DNA of 11,548 nucleotides from Clostridiales bacterium UBA1248 (GTDB lineage: Bacteria > Bacillota > Clostridia > Oscillospirales > CAG-272): NCBI GenBank assembly GCA_002308615.1, contig DBWC01000035.1:1-11548 (forward strand), in the 5' to 3' direction. The position numbers were made by a program, and so were the translations under genes. This document shows, in pieces, positions 1-6,275 of the stretch (its first letter is position 1; each line of letters starts with the position of its first letter). The notes beneath the pieces were generated by a model that was given only the letters and a program-made list of their open reading frames with translations, was not told where the DNA came from and did not search any database.

Positions 1-489
1 GATCTCATATCCGGACGACGTCTCGGTTGCCGTTATGTTCAGATTTTCCGCAGCCTGCTGCGCCGCTTCGAGTTCAAGAAGCGCCGTTTCAAACGACTTG
101 TATTCATCGGAGCTCTCGACCGCATCGGGATCAATGGCGAATTGTTCGACTTTTATATGAAAGTGCTGTGACGACAAAAGCTCATCCGACGTTCCGTACA
201 GCGCGATTTCTGCGATAACGACGCCGCTTACGGCAAGCGCCTGCGCGGAAAGCGTGACGTAAATCTTTCCGTTGTCGATCGTCGCGTCGTTCAATATTTG
301 TGTTCCGTCAGGTTTCTTTGCGCCGAATCGCGCCGTTGTTCCTGCCGGTATCGTATAAGCTGCGCCGTTATTCAGCGGCGATATTTCCAGAATACGCGAA
401 TTCTGGTCGCCTTGCTTCGCAAATATATACTCAAGCGGCGGGGCTTTTGCAAAGTCGAGCGAGAATGATTTTAATATTGTCAAGCTCAT
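1..489 (-). CDS. BppU-like baseplate/receptor-binding protein, N-terminal part (partial)
   Basis: The gene starts at an ATG at base 489 and runs off the left edge after 163 complete codons, so only the N-terminus is visible. Residues 1 to about 115 look like the BppU N-terminal fold (phage baseplate upper protein) of Gram-positive siphophages. Visible features are an opening MSLTILKSFSLDF, a beta-rich stretch with FGAKKPDGTQILNDATI, and a following VTLSAQALAVSGVVIAEIALYG stretch in which a strand leads into GTSDELLSSQHF. A helical segment rich in Glu, Ala and Gln (ETALLELEAAQQAAEN) begins near residue 140, as in the neck after this domain. In the family the N-domain docks to the baseplate and the missing C-terminus would hold the fibre or receptor-binding part. 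The start overlaps the stop of the preceding small gene in an ATGA junction, with GAGGAGACC just upstream. The BppU-like N-domain assignment is moderately sure. The function of the whole protein is inferred. Confidence 0.72.
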   Translation of the reverse strand, partial: MSLTILKSFSLDFAKAPPLEYIFAKQGDQNSRILEISPLNNGAAYTIPAGTTARFGAKKPDGTQILNDATIDNGKIYVTLSAQALAVSGVVIAEIALYGTSDELLSSQHFHIKVEQFAIDPDAVESSDEYKSFETALLELEAAQQAAENLNITATETSSGYEI

Positions 490-725
490 TTTTCGGTCTC
501 CTCTTTACGAAGCTCGGCGGCATATTGCTGTTCCGCCGCGGCGAGCTCGTTTATTTCAGCATCTTTAACGGACGCTAAGAGTTCCTCGACGATCGGCCGC
601 AGAATGCAGCACGGAAGACCTTTTTCACATATTGCCTTGTTGACCGTGGCGACGAGTTCGGTTTTCACGTCGCGTATCTGCAGACACAGCGGCTGAACCG
701 CTGTTTTTTTCTCTTTTTCCGACAT
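486..725 (-). CDS. Small hypothetical tail-tip-region protein (79 aa)
   Basis: I do not recognise a family. The chosen start is the ATG at 725, one base after the stop of the Tal-fibre gene and behind AAAGGGG. A longer reading from 767 would overlap that gene by about 40 bases and has no comparable ribosome binding site. The protein is 79 residues with no signal peptide or membrane segment. It has a Lys/Glu-rich start (MSEKEKK), a central helical pattern LQIRDVKTELVATVNKAI, a short CEKGLPCCI turn containing three of its four cysteines, a second helix ILRPIVEELLASV, and an acidic Gln/Glu-rich tail. Small proteins of helix, Leu-Pro turn, helix type are often seen beside tail-fibre genes of clostridial phages. 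That resemblance is from memory and gives no function. Its stop overlaps the next ATG, so the two are probably translationally coupled. It could be a fibre chaperone or minor tip component, but this is a guess. Confidence 0.7.
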   Translation of the reverse strand: MSEKEKKTAVQPLCLQIRDVKTELVATVNKAICEKGLPCCILRPIVEELLASVKDAEINELAAAEQQYAAELRKEETEK

Positions 726-726
726 T

Positions 727-2982
727 TTATCCCCTTTCTGCTTCAAGAGCACGTATACGCGTGTCAAGTGTTTTTATTTTTGCAAGCATAGGAGCTATAA
801 GCTCCTCGTAGCGTATGCCCCACGTTTTGCCGCTTTTGTCGAGCGCGGCAAACTCGCCGGCGGAAAGATTCGCCGTTTTCATCGCCTCGTCCAGCTCCTG
901 GGCGATAAATCCGGTGTGTATCGTCCCGGTCTTGTCGCTTTTGTATCTGAACCGGCGCGGCGTAAGATTGTCTATCAGACGGATATACCTGCAGTCAAGG
1001 GCGTCTATGCTGTTTTTCGCCCTCTCGTCGGAATCTACCGTTATAGGGTGCTCCGATCTCCAGTCGCCGTACAGCTTTACGTAATTTGCGCCGTAATCCA
1101 GCTCTATACTTGCAATTTCGTAAACCGTTGCGTCGTTTACCGTTGATATGTCCGTACCGCCGGAGTTGAAAAAAGATATCTCTCTGCCGCGGATAGCAAT
1201 CTGACAGTGATCGTTTCCCGTTTTTCCGCGGAATATTCCGACGTTTGATCGTATGATCGTAGCATAGCCGGGATTTGTCGAAGGCGACGTATAAGACAGT
1301 CCGTCGGTACCTATGTATACGTTATTGCTCGTTATACCGAGCCCACCCGTGCCGCCGAGGCTGTTCGTGCCGCAGTACAGGCTTGCGGTGCTGCCGTTTG
1401 CGCCTATCGTGAAATTGTGATCGCTGTCGCCGAAAACGCCGGACATCGCTTTTACGTAGCCCTCGGCGTGCGCGTTTCCGTTTGCGTCTACCGTAAATTT
1501 GCCGTTGCCGATGTTCAGCGTGCCGCCGGTTATGGTACAACCGCTTACCGATATTGCCGAAAGCGTGCCGGTTTTGATATAATCCGCGACTATTTCACCG
1601 CTCGCAGTTATTGCAATCCCGTACTGGCCGTTGTATCCGGTGGAGCTGTAGCCGAGGCCCGCGGAATTCCACCGCCACACGTTGACCGCCGTTGCTTTGC
1701 TGGCGGTATCCATTATAAGTATCTCCTCCGGGTTGTTCGGCGGGGAAAGAACGACGAAGCCGCCGGAATTGCCGGTGATCTTGTTTGTGGCGTCTATTAT
1801 GGCGTTGTTAAGATCGACGAAAGCCGCGTTTTTGTTGTCTTTTTCCGCCTTTTTTTCTTCGTCGAGTTTTTTGTTTATCTGCGATACGGTGTCCGCCAGG
1901 CTTGCACGGGCGGATCCGATCTGTATTGACGTGTATCTTTCGTTTAATACGTCATAAACGGTCTTTATGACCTTTGCTTTCGCGTCAATGCCGAGAGCGG
2001 AGAAGCGCACCGTTACGGTGTCGCAGAGCTTCACGCGTTCGAGTACGGCTATATCTTTATATTCCGGCGTGTTCCAGAGCTGCACAAAGCTGCACGTTAT
2101 ATTAACCTCCGGAGCCGTCAGCTCGTGCGAGGAAATATAAGTGTTCGCCTTCGTGCGGAGATTCGCCTCCGTTATGTCGGCGTCGTCGTCAAAATCGTCA
2201 GTGAAGTCGACTATAAGCGCCCGGCTGTGTCCGATATTCTCCGGATTCAAAAGCGTTATAACGTTTTCGGTAAGCTTTACCGTTTCTTCGTGCTGGCTCG
2301 TTATCTCGCCGGCGGCGTTGTATGTACTGACCGTTTTTATTGCATACGGGCATAGATGCGTATAACAGGCTTCTATATTGCGTTCCTGCTTCGCGTCCGT
2401 CAGATTTTTGCCGTACGCTATTATCACGCCGTTGTCGGCTCCGCGGTTCACGTGGAGCTTTACGGTGAAATTGTCAAATTCAAGCTCACCGCCGTACAGA
2501 TCGAGGATCGAGCCTTGCTGGCCGCCTATGAAATTGCGCAGTGAGCGCGGCGCCGGAATATTGATATTTTCAAGCGCCGTTTTGTCGCTCCACGCGGTGA
2601 AATCGTGAGACAGCGGAGACGCGCTGAAGCCCGCAGTCATAGCCGCGGACGCCGTGGAATCCGTAAGTGACAGGCTAATAAGCGGGTATCCGGACAGATC
2701 ATAGCTTATATGCTGCGCGGTAAACGTCACTATTCCGTTTATGGGCTTGCTTGACTTCTTTATCCGGAACAGCTGAGGATCAGCCGTATCATTCGGTTTC
2801 GCTTTTATTAAACAGCCCTCTCCGATATTTGAAAACCAGTTTCCCGTCATGGGATACTGAAGCGTGCAGGTATATTCACCGTTGCGCTCTTCGGTAACAA
2901 TGCAGGAAACGGCGTCTTTGAGTAGACCGATGCCGTTATTGTCAAACGCGGCTGCGTCTTTTGCGTATAAAACAGGTATCAT
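727..2982 (-). CDS. Tail-associated (Tal/prophage endopeptidase-type) protein fused to tail fibre with C-terminal S74 chaperone domain
   Basis: This 751-residue protein builds the tail tip and continues into a fibre. Residues 1 to about 375 resemble the Gram-positive phage tail protein/endopeptidase family (gp27-like hub), with the typical opening MIPVLYAKD and the VTEERNGEYTCTLQYP stretch. A Lys/Glu-rich linker (about 366 to 385) follows. Next is a repetitive Gly/Ser/Asn-rich beta shaft to about residue 645, containing VWRWNSAGLGYSSTGYNGQYG. The last ~100 residues match the S74 intramolecular chaperone: SDERAKNSI near 651, LTPRRFRYK, HTGFIAQELDEAMK, then a terminal coiled coil ending ALEAERG. 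In this family the chaperone trimerises the fibre and cleaves itself off before the Ser of SDER-type motifs. The start is ATG 2982, which forms ATGA with the Dit stop and has GAGGTGG upstream. An in-frame start at 2994 lies inside that ribosome binding site and is less likely. Peptidase activity of the N-domain is not shown here. Confidence 0.88.
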   Translation of the reverse strand: MIPVLYAKDAAAFDNNGIGLLKDAVSCIVTEERNGEYTCTLQYPMTGNWFSNIGEGCLIKAKPNDTADPQLFRIKKSSKPINGIVTFTAQHISYDLSGYPLISLSLTDSTASAAMTAGFSASPLSHDFTAWSDKTALENINIPAPRSLRNFIGGQQGSILDLYGGELEFDNFTVKLHVNRGADNGVIIAYGKNLTDAKQERNIEACYTHLCPYAIKTVSTYNAAGEITSQHEETVKLTENVITLLNPENIGHSRALIVDFTDDFDDDADITEANLRTKANTYISSHELTAPEVNITCSFVQLWNTPEYKDIAVLERVKLCDTVTVRFSALGIDAKAKVIKTVYDVLNERYTSIQIGSARASLADTVSQINKKLDEEKKAEKDNKNAAFVDLNNAIIDATNKITGNSGGFVVLSPPNNPEEILIMDTASKATAVNVWRWNSAGLGYSSTGYNGQYGIAITASGEIVADYIKTGTLSAISVSGCTITGGTLNIGNGKFTVDANGNAHAEGYVKAMSGVFGDSDHNFTIGANGSTASLYCGTNSLGGTGGLGITSNNVYIGTDGLSYTSPSTNPGYATIIRSNVGIFRGKTGNDHCQIAIRGREISFFNSGGTDISTVNDATVYEIASIELDYGANYVKLYGDWRSEHPITVDSDERAKNSIDALDCRYIRLIDNLTPRRFRYKSDKTGTIHTGFIAQELDEAMKTANLSAGEFAALDKSGKTWGIRYEELIAPMLAKIKTLDTRIRALEAERG

Positions 2983-3701
2983 AAGCAGCGCCACCTCGGA
3001 ATTATTTCAACGCTCGAAACCGTTCCGATCCACAATATGGAGTTGGCACCTTTTTTTAATTCCGGAAACGTTGACGTATACATTTTTGAGTTTTGAGACG
3101 TTGTGCCTTTATATGCGTTCATCGTCTCGGAATCGACCTCTATATACCCGTCAACGTCTCTGAATGCGTATAGCTCGCCGTTTATCGACAGTGATATATT
3201 TCCGCTGCCGTTAATCTTTATATACGGTTTTGACGCAAACGCTTCCGGATTCTGTATTGTCGACGCCGCAGACAATTCAATCGGTTGTTTTCCGTCCAGG
3301 CGGTACCGGTACGGTTTGCAGTTGAATTTTATCGTAGACGTTCCCCAGCATTTTAATTCCTGCTCGAGATTGAACGTATCCGCGTACGCGGCGAGGCGGT
3401 AGTAATCCGGATTATAACTGTCTATAAGTTCAAAATATCCGGGCTCTGAGCACAGCCAGCTTTTGACACGGTGTGCGATTTCCGGTACGCCGTATATCCC
3501 TTCAAGAACGGCGACCTTATAAAAGATATCAACGTTTTTAAACCGTTTGTTATCGACTATAAGGTCGCCGTCGCGGCCGGGGACGGATATAAACGATACG
3601 TCGCGCTGAGCGCCGGCGTACGTGTTTTTTTTCTGAATATAGAGGTTCTCGTCAAGCGACTTGACCTCTTTGTAATAGAAATAAGGAAGTGTATCTGCCA
3701 T
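2979..3701 (-). CDS. Distal tail protein (Dit, SPP1 gp19.1-like)
   Basis: Dit forms the hexameric ring at the distal end of the tail tube, linking the tube to Tal and the receptor-binding proteins. The 240-residue product is close to the usual size for the siphovirus tail-component family. The N-terminal half carries the characteristic signature SVPGRDGDLIVDNKRFKNVD (residues 39 to 58), followed by a beta-rich belt domain. An aromatic-rich stretch NPDYYRLAAYADTF lies near 97 to 110. The C-terminal half is the galectin-like domain with KPYIKINGSGNISLSINGEL (158 to 177). The ATG at 3701 shares one base with the tape-measure stop (TAATG). An AAGGAG lies about 13 bases upstream, a rather long spacing, so coupling to the preceding gene may matter. 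The end overlaps Tal in ATGA. Position between tape measure and Tal is the canonical Dit place. Confidence 0.92.
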   Translation of the reverse strand: MADTLPYFYYKEVKSLDENLYIQKKNTYAGAQRDVSFISVPGRDGDLIVDNKRFKNVDIFYKVAVLEGIYGVPEIAHRVKSWLCSEPGYFELIDSYNPDYYRLAAYADTFNLEQELKCWGTSTIKFNCKPYRYRLDGKQPIELSAASTIQNPEAFASKPYIKINGSGNISLSINGELYAFRDVDGYIEVDSETMNAYKGTTSQNSKMYTSTFPELKKGANSILWIGTVSSVEIIPRWRCL

Positions 3702-5941
3702 TATGCGAATACCGCTCCTTTCTCCTTTATCTTTTCGTTAAGAAGCGTCATAAGTTCCTCGGCGAGGCTGTCAAGGTCTTTATCAGTGTTGTTGTTGAAT
3801 TTGTCGATATGAAGATCAAGCGTCAGATAGACGTCGCTTTTTGCTTTCCCGGGTTTTTCTTCCTTCTCCTGCTTTCTGCTTTCCTCTGCCTCGGAAGCCG
3901 TGAGGACTTTCTCGCCGCGGTGCAGCAGAGCGGGAAAGTCGTCGTACGGAACGTATTCCATACCGACGCGCAGCTTCTTGATCTCCGGTATATCGATGCC
4001 GAATTTCTCTCCGCCTAAACCGGGTACCCAGTCGGGAATATTGAACGATATCTTATTAAGCCCGCGTATCAGCGCGTTGATGCCGTCTATAACGGCGTTG
4101 ATCGGCAGTTTGATGCCTGACTTGATAGAATCCCAAACGTTTGCGAAAACGTTTTTGACGCTTTCCCACGCGCCTTTCCAGTTGCCCGTAAAGACGTTTT
4201 TAACAAAGTCTATCATACTTTTGAAGGCGTTCGTCACCTTAACGAGAATATCGAGTATCGGCGTAAGGATCGGCGCGATCATATTTAAAAACTCAATGAG
4301 GATCGGCAAAACAAACTGTATGATGTTTGTTACGAGCGGAAGAATGAGTTTTATAAGGTCAAGCAGGATCGGCAGGATCGTGTTTACAATGTCGAGTATG
4401 GGCGGAAGAATGGTTTTTATGAGGTTTATCAAAACCGGAAGTACCGCGTCGATTATCTGTATCACAAGCGGCAGAACGGTATCTATCAGATCAAGAAGTA
4501 CCGGCAGTATCTGATTTATGATCTGCAGTATAGGCGGTAAAAGCGTGTTTATAAGCGATATTATCGCCGGGAGCAGCTTTTGAACTATCTGCAGAACGTA
4601 CGGCAACAGTTTTTCTATCAGCTGAATGAATACCGGAAGTATCGTTTGTATTATCTGCGTCACGATCGGAACGATCTGGATTATCAGATCAAGGATCAGC
4701 GGAAGCACCTGCTCCACAATAGACGCAAATAGCGGCATAAGTGACTGTAACAAGCTTATTATGACCGGCAAGAGCGACGTCAATATGCCCTGCAGAACCG
4801 GCAAAAGCTGCTGTATGAACGATAACAGCATCGGAAAGACCGTCCCGATAAAATCGAACAGCGGCGGCATAAGCTCGCCGAACAGGCTTACAACAACGGG
4901 CGTCAGGTTCGATACGAGAGTTTGAATTTTCGGCACTGCGCCGATTATCATATCTGTAAACGTTTGTACAATAGGTATGACAGCGCCGCCCAGCGAGTTT
5001 TTAAGCCCTTCAAACGATCTCTTTATCGTATCAATAGAATCGTGAAGCTGTACGCCGGATTCGACGGTTTCGTCGGACATTACCATGCCGAGTTCGTGAG
5101 CGCGCTGTTTCAGCTTTTCCGTACTTTCTGCCGTTTCGTTAAAAAGCGCGGTGAGTTCCTGTCCGCTCTTGCCGAACAGGTCGTTAGCGAGCGCTGCCCT
5201 CTCGGTCGAATCCTCCATACCCTGCATACCTTTGATAACCGCATTGAATACATCTTCGCGGCTCATCGAATTAAGGTCGTTGATAGATAAGCCGAGCTGT
5301 TCAAATAAGGCTATCGCCCCGCTTGATTCTTCGAGCTTACTTAAAAAATCACTTTGTGTGTTTTTTGCTTTTTCAAGTGATTTTTCTGCTTGATCGACCT
5401 TTTTAGCAAGGTTTTTATATTCGTCCGATTTTTTATCGATTTTTCCCGCTTCAACCTTTTTGTTTAATTCGTCTTGTTGCTTTTTGAGTTGATTAAGATT
5501 GCTTTGAGCTAAATCAACAGCCTCGGCATAAGCTATTTGCTTTTTTGTGTTTTGTTCTGCACTGTTTTTTGCGTCGTCTAATTTGTTAGTCAGGGTTTTT
5601 AAACCCGTCGCCATATTCGTTATTTCGACGCCCGCCTGCGATAAAACGTAGTCCCATTCCTGGTAGGCTTCGCGCGACAGTCCGAGCTTTTGGCTCATTT
5701 TATCGACCTCGTCCGCGGCTTCAGTCGTATCGCTCGCCATTTTATAAGCCGCGGTTCCGAGCGTGCCGGCGGCGGTCACGACGGCGGTACCGAGCGCCGC
5801 CGCACCTTTTGCAATAGAAGAAAAGGCGGCGCCGACTTTGCTTCCCGACGTTTCAGCCTTTTTTGTGGTCGTATCGATATTCTTGTTCGCTTCCGCGTTG
5901 TCTATGAATATCGTTCCGAACAGCTGAAATATGTTAGCCAA
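3701..5941 (-). CDS. Tail tape measure protein
   Basis: This 746-residue protein fills the tail lumen during assembly, sets tail length and usually helps DNA entry. It starts at TTG 5941, decided by AGGAGG seven bases upstream. Residues 1 to 115 hold the usual N-terminal part: Ala/Gly-rich helix AAALGTAVVTAAGTLGTAAY near 47 to 66, then DEVDKMSQKLGLSREAYQEW. Residues 118 to 206 are a Lys-rich coiled coil in DNA of unusual AT content. Residues 207 to 315 return to family-typical sequence with STERAALANDLFGKSGQELT. Residues 335 to 565 are 21 exact-length 11-residue hydrophobic repeats with proline at position 3. Residues about 575 to 685 contain the GNWKGAW and HRGEKVLTASEAE motifs common in Gram-positive tape measures. 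The C-terminus is charged and helical. No peptidase or lysozyme domain is visible. If fully alpha-helical, it would span about 110 nm (inference from 0.15 nm per residue). Confidence 0.95.
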   Translation of the reverse strand: MANIFQLFGTIFIDNAEANKNIDTTTKKAETSGSKVGAAFSSIAKGAAALGTAVVTAAGTLGTAAYKMASDTTEAADEVDKMSQKLGLSREAYQEWDYVLSQAGVEITNMATGLKTLTNKLDDAKNSAEQNTKKQIAYAEAVDLAQSNLNQLKKQQDELNKKVEAGKIDKKSDEYKNLAKKVDQAEKSLEKAKNTQSDFLSKLEESSGAIALFEQLGLSINDLNSMSREDVFNAVIKGMQGMEDSTERAALANDLFGKSGQELTALFNETAESTEKLKQRAHELGMVMSDETVESGVQLHDSIDTIKRSFEGLKNSLGGAVIPIVQTFTDMIIGAVPKIQTLVSNLTPVVVSLFGELMPPLFDFIGTVFPMLLSFIQQLLPVLQGILTSLLPVIISLLQSLMPLFASIVEQVLPLILDLIIQIVPIVTQIIQTILPVFIQLIEKLLPYVLQIVQKLLPAIISLINTLLPPILQIINQILPVLLDLIDTVLPLVIQIIDAVLPVLINLIKTILPPILDIVNTILPILLDLIKLILPLVTNIIQFVLPILIEFLNMIAPILTPILDILVKVTNAFKSMIDFVKNVFTGNWKGAWESVKNVFANVWDSIKSGIKLPINAVIDGINALIRGLNKISFNIPDWVPGLGGEKFGIDIPEIKKLRVGMEYVPYDDFPALLHRGEKVLTASEAEESRKQEKEEKPGKAKSDVYLTLDLHIDKFNNNTDKDLDSLAEELMTLLNEKIKEKGAVFA
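4247..4939 (-). repeat. 21 tandem 33-bp (11-codon) repeats within the tape measure gene
   Basis: Tape-measure residues 335 to 565 divide without gaps into 21 units of 11 residues. Every unit has proline at position 3, hydrophobic residues at most of positions 1, 2, 4, 5, 8 and 9, and mostly polar or small residues at 7, 10 and 11. Examples are VLPLILDLIIQ, ILPVFIQLIEK, VLPVLINLIKT and ILPPILDIVNT. The nucleotide copies are diverged, so the period is kept at protein level rather than by recent duplication. Eleven residues are close to three alpha-helical turns, which suits a long helical rod kinked at each proline. The edges are set by loss of register: the prolines before unit 1 and after unit 21 do not fit the 11-residue spacing. 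Confidence 0.95.
5326..5590 (-). other. AT-rich coiled-coil segment in the tape measure gene
   Basis: Bases 5341 to 5580 contain 80 G or C in 240 by hand count (33 percent), against about 49 percent in the 120 bases immediately upstream in the gene (5581 to 5700). The segment encodes tape-measure residues of about 118 to 206, a Lys, Gln and Asn-rich heptad-like stretch (for example LNQLKKQQDELNKK and KKVDQAEKSLEKAK). Codons with A or T in third position dominate. On both sides the protein resumes ordinary tape-measure sequence, so this looks like a discrete insert. Confidence 0.7.
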
Positions 5942-6275
5942 GTTTGCGCCTCCTCTCCTTATCTGCCGCGACTATCGCGTCAAAATCCGCCTCGATCTGT
6001 GACGGAGTGCGCGGCTCTTTCACCGCGCCTGTTTCTTTGCTCATAATCTGTGATATATAGACGTCGTAGCCCATAGGCTCCGCACCGTTCATTTTGCTTA
6101 ACATGTAATGCGCTATATAAAGCGGTCTCGCCGCTTCTTCCGCTTCGCGTTCCTCCGCGTATTCAATCAAAGCGGGAAGCTCCGAAAGCGGGAGCTTCCC
6201 TATAAGATCAAAACTGTAGTATCTGCTTAATAGATTTAAGACTCTTGCTCTACCTTTTGGCGTAGAGCCGACTCG
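5934..6275 (-). CDS. T segment of tail assembly chaperone GT, expressed by -1 frameshift from G
   Basis: This is the frameshifted C-terminal segment. The full GT product would run from ATG 6601 to the stop at 5934, about 222 residues: 109 shared with G and 113 from here. The frame is open from 6329 to 5934 with no ATG or GTG above the first plausible Met codons well inside the segment. The sequence just upstream of base 6170 looks protein-like and continuous with what follows (LLSRYYSFDLIGKLPLSELP, then ALIEYAEEREAEEAARPLYI). This supports entry from upstream rather than a fresh start. Later parts are MGYDVYISQIM and an Arg/Lys-rich end, typical of T domains. In lambda-like phages G and GT coat the tape measure, and T recruits the major tail protein. 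The only competing start is TTG 6170, with GGAG nine bases upstream, but that GGAG lies inside the stem of a perfect hairpin. The stop overlaps the tape-measure start by eight bases. Confidence 0.78.
   Translation of the reverse strand, partial: RVGSTPKGRARVLNLLSRYYSFDLIGKLPLSELPALIEYAEEREAEEAARPLYIAHYMLSKMNGAEPMGYDVYISQIMSKETGAVKEPRTPSQIEADFDAIVAADKERRRKLG
5949..5954 (-). promoter_or_regulatory. Ribosome binding site deciding the TTG start of the tape measure
   Basis: The minus strand reads AGGAGG, seven bases before TTG 5941. No ATG or GTG lies at a suitable distance in this frame, and the next in-frame Met is far inside conserved sequence. The site lies inside the 3' end of the T-frame coding stretch, whose stop (5934 to 5936) falls just beyond the TTG. 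Confidence 0.8.
6174..6200 (-). other. Perfect 10-bp stem-loop inside the GT coding stretch
   Basis: GGGAAGCTCC (6200 to 6191 on the coding strand) pairs exactly with GGAGCTTCCC (6183 to 6174) across a 7-base loop. It begins 35 bases after the G stop codon. No T-run follows on either strand, so it is not an intrinsic terminator. The 3' arm contains the only SD-like GGAG ahead of TTG 6170, so folding could hide an internal start. Confidence 0.75.

Noticed and set aside
703..718. Run of seven A on the coding strand at the start of the 79-residue gene, as a slippage site
   Set aside because: It is explained by GAG AAA AAA ACA codons for Glu-Lys-Lys-Thr, with no open alternative frame of interest found.
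1417..1929. A 170-codon open frame on the plus strand
   Set aside because: It lies wholly opposite the Tal-fibre gene and has no family resemblance. Long antisense frames are expected in this codon usage.
727..2982. Diversity-generating retroelement target in the fibre gene
   Set aside because: No template repeat, reverse transcriptase or C-type-lectin-like C-terminus is visible. The C-terminus is an S74 chaperone instead.
3900..4514. A 204-codon open frame on the plus strand
   Set aside because: It is antisense to the tape-measure repeats. The translation is a low-complexity Ile/Ser/Gly/Arg pattern that follows the 33-base period, it has no ribosome binding site, and the minus-strand gene is certain.
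4247..4939. Possible CRISPR or non-coding tandem repeat because of the regular 33-base period
   Set aside because: There are no conserved direct repeats with unique spacers. The period is an 11-codon protein repeat and the nucleotide copies are diverged.
6174..6200. Possible intrinsic terminator
   Set aside because: The stem is strong but neither strand has a T-run after it, and it lies inside the chaperone-tape measure transcript.
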